From positions 1 through 21,092 of IMG/VR virus record IMGVR_UViG_3300042564_002329: 21,092 nucleotides of DNA, one strand, 5' to 3'. Under the pieces are notes generated by a model. That model ran no database searches and had not been told where the DNA came from. It saw nothing but the letters and a program-made list of their open reading frames with translations. The position numbers and the translations under genes are program-made. This document shows, in pieces, positions 1-6,239 of this stretch; position 1 is the first letter of the stretch, and every line of letters begins with the position of its first letter. This stretch comes from a virus.

Positions 1-43
1 TCGATCTGTTCTGCCTTTTGTCTGCTGGCTTTTTCGCGCTCAC
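1..43 (-). CDS. Start of a gene cut by the window edge; possible terminase small subunit
   Basis: A GTG start at 41-43 reads MSAKKPADKRQNRS before the left edge, preceded by GGGAG eight bases upstream. A short basic, Lys/Arg/Pro-rich N-terminus like this is common in phage small terminase subunits, which recognise DNA for packaging, and the HNH and zinc-finger genes just upstream often sit next to terminase. Only 14 codons are visible, so the assignment rests on context and a weak compositional resemblance. The reading frame and start are more certain than the product. Confidence 0.4.
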   Translation of the reverse strand, partial: MSAKKPADKRQNRS

Positions 44-124
44 AAATAAAACTCCCAACTGTTCGTAGGACCCACACCGTACAAGAGATTGACGAACTCG
101 GCGCTGGGTACCGTAGGGTGCACG
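44..124. other. Short intergenic region before the left-edge gene
   Basis: These 81 bases between the FmdB-like gene and the left-edge GTG hold the ribosome binding site of the latter (GGGAG). I see no convincing -35/-10 pair and no strong hairpin. It is one of the few true gaps in an otherwise overlapping gene string, so it may separate the early/middle genes from the packaging genes. Confidence 0.4.
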
Positions 125-316
125 CTACTCAGAATCTGACCGCCCCTCCCTATCGCGCTTCGCCCAGCCCTTGCCCTTGAAGAGCACAGCACTAGGCGTG
201 AGCTGCAAGATCATCCAAGGTCCACACTCGCACCGTGGCACTACTGGCTCAAAGCCAGACTGGAGTCGCTCTTCGATCTTTCCGCAGGTTGGACACTTGA
301 ACTCATAGATTGGCAT
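125..316 (-). CDS. FmdB-type zinc ribbon protein, 63 aa
   Basis: The protein begins MPIYEFKCPTCGK, the hallmark start of the FmdB regulatory zinc ribbon family. It has CPTC at residues 8-11 and a second pair C29/C31 (CEC), enough to bind one zinc. The family is widespread and often of unknown role; phage copies are presumed to bind nucleic acid or protein. A longer in-frame start exists at 397, but MPIYEF matches the conserved N-terminus, so the ATG at 316 is preferred. It overlaps the upstream zinc-finger gene by 14 bases. The C-terminus is basic then acidic (WAKRDREGRSDSE). Confidence 0.75.
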   Translation of the reverse strand: MPIYEFKCPTCGKIEERLQSGFEPVVPRCECGPWMILQLTPSAVLFKGKGWAKRDREGRSDSE

Positions 317-515
317 TGGGTGTCCAGTCCTTGCCAGCCCAGTAGGGCTTGCCTTCTCGGCGCTCTGCGGTGCGGCGGCAGTATGAGCACTCGCCACAGG
401 TAGGTGCGTCTGGCACTAGGTCTCTCTTGCATAGGTTGCAGTACAGGACGCGAGAGCAGGCGCGGCGCTTGCCAAGCCCACGGATATCGCCAGGCTTGCA
501 CAGGTGCTCGATCAC
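303..515 (-). CDS. Small cysteine-rich zinc-finger protein, 70 aa
   Basis: The GTG start overlaps the TGA of the glycosyltransferase gene (GTGA), so translation is probably coupled. C26 and C29 form a CNLC knuckle, and C40, C43 and C46 form a tight CGECSYC cluster, a pattern that should bind one or two zinc ions. The tail is basic and aromatic. No specific family is recognised. Small proteins of this type near packaging genes are often guessed to bind nucleic acid, but that is inference. Confidence 0.7.
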   Translation of the reverse strand: MIEHLCKPGDIRGLGKRRACSRVLYCNLCKRDLVPDAPTCGECSYCRRTAERREGKPYWAGKDWTPNANL

Positions 516-1726
516 TTAGCCTTCCGTCGCTGTGCGCGGTTCAGCGTGGCTGGCTGCTCAGCCGGTACGCCTAGGCGGATCTTGCCACTGAAGATGTCAG
601 CGAAGAGCGGCTGCCACTTGGTCGTGTAAACATAGTCAGCGTCGTACTCGTACATCTTGGCGGCCAGTGCAGCACGGTCAATCTCGCCAGCCTGTGTGGC
701 GATGTAGTTGAGCGTGAGCCCCTCAAGGATGCTCTCAACGCTTGGGATCTTCCACCATGATTCTTGCATCTCGTCCCAGTCCAGTTGACCCTCGGCGATG
801 TAGCCGTGGTCTTTCACTAGCTCAGGCTGCGCGGTCCAGTCGGTCACGATGACTGGCGTGCCACACGCCTGCGCCTCGATCACAGGGATGCCGAAGCCCT
901 CACCGCGTGAGGCGAGCAGCAGGACATTGGCAGAGCGCATAATGCTGGCGAGCGTCTCGGCTGGGATGCCTGCACGCATCTGGCTGCTGTTCACCCATCG
1001 GATGCGATCCTCTGGAGCGTTGACTTCCTTGAGCACAGGGATGAGGTTGATGCCGTCTAGGTGACCCCAGCGGTCGGTGTGCAGGTACAGGTAGGCATCC
1101 TTGTGCTGCTGAGCGAAGAGCGCCCATGCCTTCAGCATCTCAGGGAATGACTTGCGCTTGCCCTTGTTCATCGCGGTGATCACGGTCAGGTGTGCATCCT
1201 CCGGCACGCGGAGCACATCGCGGCAGGTCGGCCCTTCGTGCGTCCAGATCTTCGTATCAATGGCGTGAGGGATGTAGACCAAGCGGTCGCGCGGTACGCC
1301 TGCCTTCAGGAGTGCCTGCTCACCATGCTTGCTCATGGCCACGATGAGCTTGTTGCCACCCTTGATGCACCACTCCGCGACGCGCGGTGGTACTGGGTCG
1401 TGGTCAATCGGTACCCAGGCAACGATGGGAAGTTGGTGGTAGGCATCGTTGATCGCTACCCACACATCGAACAGCGTGATGCCAAAGCCACCCTGTGAGG
1501 CAGCCATGGCGATGTTCTCTGGTCCTGAGTCATTGGCGTACTTGATCAGCCCCTCGGCAAAGATTTGGATGCCCTCAACCTCCATGTTGGTAGGTGCGCC
1601 ATAGTTCGCAGCGACTCCGACTGGGATGCCGTCTGCCTTGATGCGGAGAGCCAGTTGTTTACATTGCTGGCCATATCCAGTGGGCGCGAGGATCGTATTT
1701 GAAACGATGATGATGGGCTTGCTCAT
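512..1726 (-). CDS. GT4-like glycosyltransferase, 404 aa
   Basis: This is a GT-B fold glycosyltransferase of the GT4/glycosyl transferases group 1 type. The N-terminal half starts with a hydrophobic beta strand (MSKPIIIVSN) and a GYGQQ loop typical of the acceptor domain. The C-terminal half carries the E-x7-E donor-binding motif (E276 and E284, in GEGFGIPVIEAQACGTPVI). Such enzymes move a sugar from an activated donor to an acceptor. In a phage the acceptor could be a virion protein, host surface glycan or modified DNA base; the sequence does not say which. A good ribosome binding site (AGGAGGG) precedes the ATG. It is much larger than its neighbours and lies between an HNH gene and zinc-finger genes. 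Confidence 0.85.
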   Translation of the reverse strand: MSKPIIIVSNTILAPTGYGQQCKQLALRIKADGIPVGVAANYGAPTNMEVEGIQIFAEGLIKYANDSGPENIAMAASQGGFGITLFDVWVAINDAYHQLPIVAWVPIDHDPVPPRVAEWCIKGGNKLIVAMSKHGEQALLKAGVPRDRLVYIPHAIDTKIWTHEGPTCRDVLRVPEDAHLTVITAMNKGKRKSFPEMLKAWALFAQQHKDAYLYLHTDRWGHLDGINLIPVLKEVNAPEDRIRWVNSSQMRAGIPAETLASIMRSANVLLLASRGEGFGIPVIEAQACGTPVIVTDWTAQPELVKDHGYIAEGQLDWDEMQESWWKIPSVESILEGLTLNYIATQAGEIDRAALAAKMYEYDADYVYTTKWQPLFADIFSGKIRLGVPAEQPATLNRAQRRKAK

Positions 1727-1735
1727 GATTCCCTC

Positions 1736-2065
1736 CTAACTATGCTTGGTGATCTTGCCGTGACAAACCCTACACAGCGTGCGGAGCATGTAGGTCGGTA
1801 CGATCAACGCACCTCCCTGACTCAGCGGCTGGATATGGTCTGCGGTGAGTGGGTTGCTGGGGTTGCCGTCTCGCTGCCCACACAGCTCGCAGTACGGCAC
1901 CTCTTTGCGCTTCTGGATACTGAGCCTCCGCCAGTCGGCGTTGCGATAGGGAGATGGTCCGCGATTCTTCGCCCACTCTGTCGCCTTGCGTGGTCCGCAC
2001 ACATTGCAGCGGTTGCCGTAGGTGGTGAGCACTCCGCAGGTCAGACATGGTCGCTGCGCCCTCAT
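1736..2065 (-). CDS. HNH endonuclease, 109 aa
   Basis: The protein has an N-terminal pair of CxxC knuckles (C7/C10 and C20/C23), then an HNH core. The core consists of CELC at residues 59-62, the catalytic ADHIQPLSQGG segment (D76, H77), and CRVCHGK at 98-104, where C98 and C101 complete the zinc site and H102 the metal site. Phage HNH enzymes of this size next to terminase often help terminase cut DNA for packaging (known from HK97 gp74), and the left-edge gene may be terminase. The ATG overlaps the TGA of the metalloprotease-like gene. A homing-type nick or restriction role is the alternative. Confidence 0.85.
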   Translation of the reverse strand: MRAQRPCLTCGVLTTYGNRCNVCGPRKATEWAKNRGPSPYRNADWRRLSIQKRKEVPYCELCGQRDGNPSNPLTADHIQPLSQGGALIVPTYMLRTLCRVCHGKITKHS

Positions 2066-2466
2066 GCCTTGGGGAATGCCGGTAGCGACAGGTAGGGAGC
2101 GATGATGCGCGCTAGGTGCTCAATGGTGCGCTCCTCGCCGTCCTCTAGTTGCGGCTCAATCACCGCCCACGCCAACTTGCCGAGAGACTCCTCTAGGTTC
2201 TCGGAGATGCGCGCATAGCGTGCGAGCACTAGGTGCAGCAGCTCGTGGGTCAGGATCAGGCGCTGCTTCTCTGGCTCCTGCTTCCAGAAGTCGAATGCGA
2301 CGCGCAGGTCTGCGGTTGGCTGCTGTGGGTGCGCGTCAATGTCAGCCCAGGAGTCAACATCGGAGGCGGCCTCAACGATGGTGATCTCCCAGTGGTCAAG
2401 ACCCATGACGGTCTGTGACTCTGAGACCCACGCCTTCAAGACGGCGAACTTGTCCTGCTTAGCCAT
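2062..2466 (-). CDS. HELLH-motif metalloprotease-like protein, 134 aa
   Basis: A zinc-hydrolase signature HELLH lies at residues 74-78 on a predicted helix (LILTHELLHLVLARY). Acidic residues around E92-E93 could supply a third zinc ligand, as in gluzincin-type peptidases. The N-terminal part alternates strands (DHWEITIVEA, ADLRVAFDF), consistent with a compact minigluzincin-like or SprT-like fold. The substrate is unknown. The ATG at 2466 is chosen over a longer in-frame start because AGGAGGG lies just upstream of it. It overlaps the HNH gene by four bases. No signal peptide is seen, so it should act in the cytoplasm. Confidence 0.7.
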   Translation of the reverse strand: MAKQDKFAVLKAWVSESQTVMGLDHWEITIVEAASDVDSWADIDAHPQQPTADLRVAFDFWKQEPEKQRLILTHELLHLVLARYARISENLEESLGKLAWAVIEPQLEDGEERTIEHLARIIAPYLSLPAFPKA

Positions 2467-2659
2467 TTGCCCTCCTGTAGTGGTGGAGCAGGAGTGGAGT
2501 TGCACCACTCGTTTGTCGCTGACCGGCAATAGCCATGATGGTCGTGCGAGCGTCTACGCTGCCCCAAGTTAGACCCTGCCGATGGGAGGACACCACCGGC
2601 AGGGCGAGAGGCCGCAGCGCCACAAGGCGCGCAGCCGCACAGAAATCGTAGCGCATCAT
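2459..2659 (-). CDS. Doubtful small ORF, 66 aa
   Basis: An ATG at 2657-2659 overlaps the TGA of the upstream 149-aa gene, and the frame stays open to overlap the next start by eight bases, which fits the layout of this operon. Against it, the translation shows no recognisable domain, has unusual composition, and contains the strong hairpin at 2574-2604. The stretch may instead be a non-coding spacer of about 190 bases. Confidence 0.25.
   Translation of the reverse strand: MMRYDFCAAARLVALRPLALPVVSSHRQGLTWGSVDARTTIMAIAGQRQTSGATPLLLHHYRRANG
2574..2604 (-). terminator. Intergenic hairpin, possible terminator
   Basis: CCCTGCCG (2574-2581) pairs perfectly with CGGCAGGG (2597-2604). Three more pairs (TGG/CCA) form inside after one mismatch, leaving a seven-base loop. 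No U-run follows on the minus strand, so it is not a textbook intrinsic terminator. It could pause RNA polymerase, protect mRNA ends, or help separate expression of genes on either side. Confidence 0.45.
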
Positions 2660-3105
2660 TTCTGCACCCTCAGTGGAAGCGGTGACACAGATCGAAGTGG
2701 GCAGGTCTTATCCCAGCAGGATGGCGTGGTGTCTTCATCCCCAGCGCAGACACGGCACATGAGATCTACAGCCGCAGCGTAGCGTTGCATCTTCGCGGCG
2801 ATGGAGTGATCAGGCTGATCGTCAATGCGCGACTTGACCCAGTACAGATCAGCGTCGGTGACAAAGGTGCCGCCGTAGTAGCGCTCGCGCGCCCAATGGA
2901 CGCTCTTACCGTATTGCGGCATCAGATTGAATAGCGCGTTGAGTTTGACTTCGAGTTTTAGTGACCACGCCGCACAGGCTTGCTGAAACTCTCGCTGCTC
3001 AATGGGTAGTCCGCGATTGTCACTGCTAACACGCCTCTGCCGAGCGGCGCGAGACGAGAGAACGCGGTTGGACTTAGGTCGATTGCTCGGCTGCGAGATG
3101 TCCAC
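2656..3105 (-). CDS. Unknown protein overlapping the RlpA-like gene, 149 aa
   Basis: I do not recognise a family. The first ~48 residues are basic and encoded out of frame inside the upstream RlpA-like gene. The remainder looks like a real helical protein (EFQQACAAWSLKLEV, then an aromatic HWARERYYGG) and ends with a possible zinc site: CRVC, then a Cys ten residues on and another four later. The start is uncertain. The GTG at 3105 has AAGGAGGG twelve bases upstream, which is long spacing. Alternatively the frame is entered by a -1 shift at the A_AAA_AAG heptamer directly before it. The 148-base overlap is far larger than others in the window. Confidence 0.6.
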   Translation of the reverse strand: MDISQPSNRPKSNRVLSSRAARQRRVSSDNRGLPIEQREFQQACAAWSLKLEVKLNALFNLMPQYGKSVHWARERYYGGTFVTDADLYWVKSRIDDQPDHSIAAKMQRYAAAVDLMCRVCAGDEDTTPSCWDKTCPLRSVSPLPLRVQK

Positions 3106-3458
3106 GGCTTTTTTAGTCCCTCCTTACACGATCCACAATAGTCTCGTACCACAACGATCACGCACTTACTCGCATCGTCCTTCCGGCAGACGAGCAGTCT
3201 AAACGGTTTGTCACCCCAGCGCCAGCGCCCTACCGCTGCGTACATCACCAGCTCGCCACCACGGCCGCCTTGTGCCTTGGACTTGTACGGCGAGCAGGTG
3301 TGCTTGTACCCACCGACGCAGTACTTCTCGCCCTTAGAGGAGGTGCTGCCGTACCAGGTGGCGACTCCCTCGGTCGGTACGCCGCTCGGTGTGAGGCTCG
3401 GTCCTCCTGAGCCAGTCAGGAGTGTGAGACTCAAGAGCAGGGATGCTACTTGAGCCAT
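2958..3458 (-). CDS. Secreted RlpA-like double-psi beta-barrel protein, 166 aa
   Basis: An N-terminal hydrophobic stretch (ASLLLSLTLLTG, residues 5-16) looks like a signal peptide. The mature part begins GVATWYG (31-37), the typical entry to RlpA/DPBB domains, and later has VVVRDYCGSC (102-111) and AIDLSPTAFSRLAPLGRGVLAVTI (125-148), the conserved D and IDLS..AF..L elements. RlpA domains bind or cleave peptidoglycan strands or act as expansin-like folds; in a phage this may assist lysis or act on the host envelope. Six cysteines suggest disulfides outside the cytoplasm. It overlaps the methyltransferase gene by 13 bases and the 149-aa gene by 148. Confidence 0.8.
   Translation of the reverse strand: MAQVASLLLSLTLLTGSGGPSLTPSGVPTEGVATWYGSTSSKGEKYCVGGYKHTCSPYKSKAQGGRGGELVMYAAVGRWRWGDKPFRLLVCRKDDASKCVIVVVRDYCGSCKEGLKKPWTSRSRAIDLSPTAFSRLAPLGRGVLAVTIADYPLSSESFSKPVRRGH
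3108..3125 (-). promoter_or_regulatory. Candidate recoding element: SD-like sequence and A_AAA_AAG slippery heptamer
   Basis: On the minus strand AAGGAGGGA (3117-3125) lies just before AAAAAAG (3108-3114), which is in phase as CTA AAA AAG in the RlpA-like frame. A_AAA_AAG is the canonical bacterial -1 slippery sequence, as in dnaX. The -1 frame has a stop at 3124-3126 and is open from there through the whole 149-aa ORF. The SD-like sequence is only three bases upstream of the heptamer, closer than the spacing that stimulates dnaX. It may simply be the ribosome binding site for the GTG at 3105. Confidence 0.45.
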
Positions 3459-4039
3459 ACCGTGACATAGCCTTCCAAGACAGGAAGGTTGCCGCGCTCC
3501 TCAAGCCACTGCCGCACGAGCGCACCCTTGCCCTCGGTCGGAGTGATGCAGTCATCCACCGCGATGATGCAGTCCTCTGGTAGTCGGTCGTAGATCGCTT
3601 GCAGCTCACGCAAGTGGTGCTCTGCCGCGTCTAGGCTGCCAGTCTTGTAGTCGAATGAGTCCAGGTAGAGCAGCGAGATAGACGATGCGTTGCCGAAGTG
3701 CCGGAGGAAGTCCACCGAGTCGCCAACGGTGACGCGAGCACTTGGAGCCAGCGCGCGAGCGGTGTTGACATTGTCAGGGTTGATGTCGACCGAATAGGCA
3801 AAGCCGTCCAACTGACCTGCAAGCCATGACCAGACCACGGTGCTCTGGCCGTCGCCCTTCCAGTTGTTCTCCTGCCGCGCGCAGCCGGTCTCAACGATGA
3901 GTGTTGGCTGGCTGAAGGATCGTGCGATCAGGATGTCGGCGATGAAGGTGAACGCAGACCAACGGTGGCTCTCGGCTAGGTGCGGAGCAAAGGTCTTGGC
4001 GAACCCTGCGCGGAGCAGGGTGACCTCTTCCCTAGTCAT
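3446..4039 (-). CDS. Class I SAM-dependent methyltransferase-like protein, 197 aa
   Basis: The Rossmann-like motifs are visible in order: strand 1 with an acidic and Gly-containing turn (TLIVETGCARQ, residues 46-56), a strand ending in the ribose-binding acid (AYSVDINPDN, 81-90), a third (VTVGDSVDFL, 103-112) and a fourth (ISLLYLDSFD, 121-130). This pattern fits the Methyltransf_24/cephalosporin hydroxylase-like group that often modifies sugars or small molecules. The substrate is not evident. Together with the GT4 enzyme it could build a modified glycan, but that is inference. It overlaps the nuclease gene upstream by eight bases. Confidence 0.75.
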   Translation of the reverse strand: MTREEVTLLRAGFAKTFAPHLAESHRWSAFTFIADILIARSFSQPTLIVETGCARQENNWKGDGQSTVVWSWLAGQLDGFAYSVDINPDNVNTARALAPSARVTVGDSVDFLRHFGNASSISLLYLDSFDYKTGSLDAAEHHLRELQAIYDRLPEDCIIAVDDCITPTEGKGALVRQWLEERGNLPVLEGYVTVWLK

Positions 4040-4391
4040 GATTCAGCAGCTCCACGAAGTCCTCAAAGTCGAGCACGATCATGGTGCGGCGCTTGGTGCC
4101 AGGTCCAGGTGCGTCGCCCACCACGAGCGCCGTGATCTGGGTTGCGTTGCCCTTCACCGACCGAAGCCAGCCGTCGTAGCGCTCTGAGTAGGAGCCGTTG
4201 CCGACCTTGCATTGGATGGCGATCCAGTCAGACTGCACATCCGTCTTGCCGCCGTACTGGCCGACTCGCACGCCGCCGATCTTCTCGGCGACTTCTCGCT
4301 CGAATGAGTTGCCCTTGTTGCGTGCGCGCTTGCCGCGCTTCGCCTTCTCTTTGTTCTGCTCGTCAATGTCTAGGTCGCTCATCTTGCTCAC
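4032..4391 (-). CDS. Hjc/VRR-like PD-(D/E)xK nuclease, putative Holliday junction resolvase, 119 aa
   Basis: After a basic N-terminus (KAKRGKRARNKGNSFEREVAEKI) the protein has the PD-(D/E)xK core layout: E31/E33 on the first helix, D51 in GGKTDVQSD, and the Q-x-K pair in IAIQCK (Q60, K62). Archaeal Hjc-type resolvases and related phage nucleases share this order. It may resolve branched DNA before packaging, which would duplicate the role of the endonuclease VII gene at 5844-6239. The GTG start overlaps the TGA upstream (GTGA). Confidence 0.65.
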   Translation of the reverse strand: MSKMSDLDIDEQNKEKAKRGKRARNKGNSFEREVAEKIGGVRVGQYGGKTDVQSDWIAIQCKVGNGSYSERYDGWLRSVKGNATQITALVVGDAPGPGTKRRTMIVLDFEDFVELLNHD

Positions 4392-4678
4392 TTGACTACC
4401 AGCCTTCCTAGCCGTGCGTGTCCGCCATCGGACAGCGTGAACACGGACTGTTGCAGTTCTAGGTGACCTGCCTTGATCAAGTCCGCGATGGTTGCGCGGT
4501 TGAAGATGTGCTCGTTGAGGAAGAACCAGCCCTCCGGCGCAATAGCGTCGGTGTAGCGGATGCTCAACTTGGCGAACTGACGACCGATCTTGGGGTCATA
4601 GCACCACGCGTCTGCGCCCTCTTGCACGCACTTGATGCCCTCATCCAGCTCAGGGGTGAGGATCTCGATGTGACTCAT
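4388..4678 (-). CDS. Unknown protein, 96 aa
   Basis: No family is recognised. The ATG at 4678 overlaps the TGA of the zinc-finger gene (ATGA), so it is preferred to the longer in-frame start at 4702. The protein has an aromatic segment in the middle (APEGWFFLNEHIF) followed by NRATIADLIKAGHLELQQ, which could form a helix-turn-helix or winged-helix element, then a short basic end (HARLGRLVVK). A DNA-binding role is possible but not shown. No membrane segment or signal peptide is seen. Confidence 0.65.
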   Translation of the reverse strand: MSHIEILTPELDEGIKCVQEGADAWCYDPKIGRQFAKLSIRYTDAIAPEGWFFLNEHIFNRATIADLIKAGHLELQQSVFTLSDGGHARLGRLVVK

Positions 4679-4866
4679 TTCACGCACGCCTTGTGCCGCC
4701 ACTCAAAGCGACGGCCCTTCTCGTGGATCACGAGTACACGCGTGCCAGGGAACACCTGCCGCTTAGGGTCGGTGTAGTCAATCACCTTGCCGCAGTCGGT
4801 GCAGTTGGTCACCGTCCATACCGGCGGCTTGGCTGCTCCTGCGCGCTTGGTCTTTACGCCTGCCAT
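4675..4866 (-). CDS. Small CxxC/HxxC zinc-finger protein, 63 aa
   Basis: The N-terminus is basic (MAGVKTKRAGAAK). C22 and C25 (CTDC) and H58 and C61 (HKAC) form a plausible zinc-binding set, with a beta-rich segment between them (GTRVLVIHEKGRRFEW). This spacing resembles PARP-type or treble-clef-like mini zinc fingers in phages, but no family is assigned. The start overlaps the upstream membrane protein gene by 13 bases. It is one of five small CxxC proteins in the early half. Confidence 0.7.
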   Translation of the reverse strand: MAGVKTKRAGAAKPPVWTVTNCTDCGKVIDYTDPKRQVFPGTRVLVIHEKGRRFEWRHKACVK

Positions 4867-5039
4867 TGCAAAGCCCTCCAGATCCAGACCACTGTCGCTG
4901 CCGTGGTGAGCAGGTAGATGAACGATGGTGCCACACCGATGCCGCGCTTGATGCTCATTGGCAGACTAGCGAACACCACGAGAAAGAGCGCAGTGTTGAT
5001 GACGATGAGCGTGATGCCGAGATAGGCGAAGCCGCTCAC
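4854..5039 (-). CDS. Small membrane protein with two helices, 61 aa
   Basis: Two hydrophobic segments are visible: ITLIVINTALFLVVFASL (about residues 9-26) and FIYLLTTAATVVWIWRAL (about 40-57), joined by a short basic loop (MSIKRGIG). The GTG at 5039 overlaps the TGA upstream (GTGA), like many junctions here. Another GTG three codons earlier (5048) is also possible. The function is unknown. It lies in the nucleotide/recombination gene block rather than the lysis region, so superinfection exclusion or membrane anchoring of early proteins are options. Confidence 0.7.
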   Translation of the reverse strand: MSGFAYLGITLIVINTALFLVVFASLPMSIKRGIGVAPSFIYLLTTAATVVWIWRALQWQA

Positions 5040-5251
5040 AGGTCGCACAACCCTGACAGGATTGCCATGCGATCCGTTGCCAGTTCGATGGCTCCCTCAA
5101 TGGTGTCGCCCTGGAATGTCAGTTCCGACCCAGCGGAGTCAATGAGCACCACCGTCCAGAGTGGTGGCTCACCGACTCGCACCAGGCCGTCGTAGTGATA
5201 GCCGAGCTGCGCGGCTCGGGTCTCTAGTTCCGTTAGCGCGACATTGCTCAT
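5036..5251 (-). CDS. Unknown small protein, 71 aa
   Basis: The ATG at 5251 overlaps the TGA of the kinase gene and follows GAGGAGGAATC, so it is preferred to a longer start at 5278. The protein begins with a helix (NVALTELETRAAQLGY) followed by strands (LWTVVLIDS, SELTFQG) and a final helix (TIEGAIELATDRMAIL). This alpha-beta-beta-alpha order is typical of small phage proteins of unknown role. No motif is recognised. Confidence 0.65.
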   Translation of the reverse strand: MSNVALTELETRAAQLGYHYDGLVRVGEPPLWTVVLIDSAGSELTFQGDTIEGAIELATDRMAILSGLCDL

Positions 5252-5847
5252 GATTCCTCCTCTGGGGATGCCGACCACTTGCCGTTATCCACCATGTACT
5301 TCCTGAGGATCGCGTAGGACTTCTCCGCTGTCAAGTCTGTTGTGTCGATCTGCAAGTCATACTCGGTCTGGAGGTAGCCGTGCTCGGTCACATCGGCTGC
5401 CCCTTGGAGCACCCCACGGCGCTCCGTGCGAGCCGCTGCGGAGGCGAACACACGCACGATGGTGATCCCTGGGATGTGCTGCCGGAGGAAGTGCGCCTCC
5501 AGTGGCAGACGCACATCGTCAATGGCGATTGGCCGCCCTAGCGGTGCCAGACGGTTGAACGCGTCGTGCCATGCCTTGATCCAGAAGTAGGCATCCAGTT
5601 CGCGCAGCTGCGCGCCGATGTCTTGCAGGATCTCGCGGCCTGAGGTCTTGACATCCAAGCCTAGGCGGCGCTGCTCGTAGTGCTTGCTCTTGTCGAAGTC
5701 CACGCCGTAGGCGAGCGATGCCACCTCACGGATGGTCTGCGCGATTGGAAGCACGATGTAGCGGCTCTTGCGTCGCTCCTCCAGCATCTCTGCCAGCGTG
5801 CTCTTCCCTGACCCCTGTGGTCCGACGAATGCGATGTGTGCGCTCAC
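5248..5847 (-). CDS. Deoxynucleoside monophosphate kinase-like P-loop protein, 199 aa
   Basis: A Walker A P-loop GPQGSGKST occupies residues 9-17 right after the first strand (HIAFVG), as in nucleoside/nucleotide kinases. The later segment PIAIDDVRLPLEAHFLR fits the Asp-Arg substrate or lid region of phage dNMP kinases (T4 gp1 type), which convert dNMPs to dNDPs for phage DNA synthesis. Length near 200 aa is usual for that family. The GTG start overlaps the endonuclease VII stop (GTGA). A different small-molecule kinase is possible. Confidence 0.8.
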   Translation of the reverse strand: MSAHIAFVGPQGSGKSTLAEMLEERRKSRYIVLPIAQTIREVASLAYGVDFDKSKHYEQRRLGLDVKTSGREILQDIGAQLRELDAYFWIKAWHDAFNRLAPLGRPIAIDDVRLPLEAHFLRQHIPGITIVRVFASAAARTERRGVLQGAADVTEHGYLQTEYDLQIDTTDLTAEKSYAILRKYMVDNGKWSASPEEES

Positions 5848-6239
5848 TTCGTTACCCTCCTCACATACTCAATCCACATATGCAAGCGCCGCGGATAGCG
5901 CTCAATCCAAGCAATGCCGCCGTTGCAGACATTGCATAGCAAGCCCCTTACGCACTTGCCGCATGACACCATGCCTGGAGCCGATACCTCTGGGCAGCAG
6001 TTGTGGTCGTGATCGATATGCACGGCCTGTGACCGATCGAACTCAAGCGGTTCCTTACACGCCGCGCACCGGTCAGCCTGTGCCACCCTCAATGCGGCGT
6101 ACTGGTCAAGCGTCAAGCCATGTCCTCTGAGCTGCATCCGCAACTTCTGCATAGCCCAGTTCTCAGGTGAGACCCTTTCTCGGTAGGCTCTTTGGTACAG
6201 AGCCTTGCGTGTTGGGTTGTCCTGCTTACGCGCTCCCAT
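5844..6239 (-). CDS. Recombination endonuclease VII-like HNH nuclease, 131 aa
   Basis: The region LTLDQYAAL..QADRCAACKEPL (42-65), the metal-binding HIDHDH at 74-79, and GLLCNVCNGG (99-108) are the defining elements of endonuclease VII-type (T4 gp49) enzymes. C58, C61, C102 and C105 form the structural zinc site. These enzymes cut Holliday junctions and other branched DNA to clear it before packaging. An extra CGKC at 93-96 may be a family variation. The N-terminal 30 residues are basic and helical. The ATG overlaps the TAA of the winged-helix gene by one base. Confidence 0.9.
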   Translation of the reverse strand: MGARKQDNPTRKALYQRAYRERVSPENWAMQKLRMQLRGHGLTLDQYAALRVAQADRCAACKEPLEFDRSQAVHIDHDHNCCPEVSAPGMVSCGKCVRGLLCNVCNGGIAWIERYPRRLHMWIEYVRRVTK

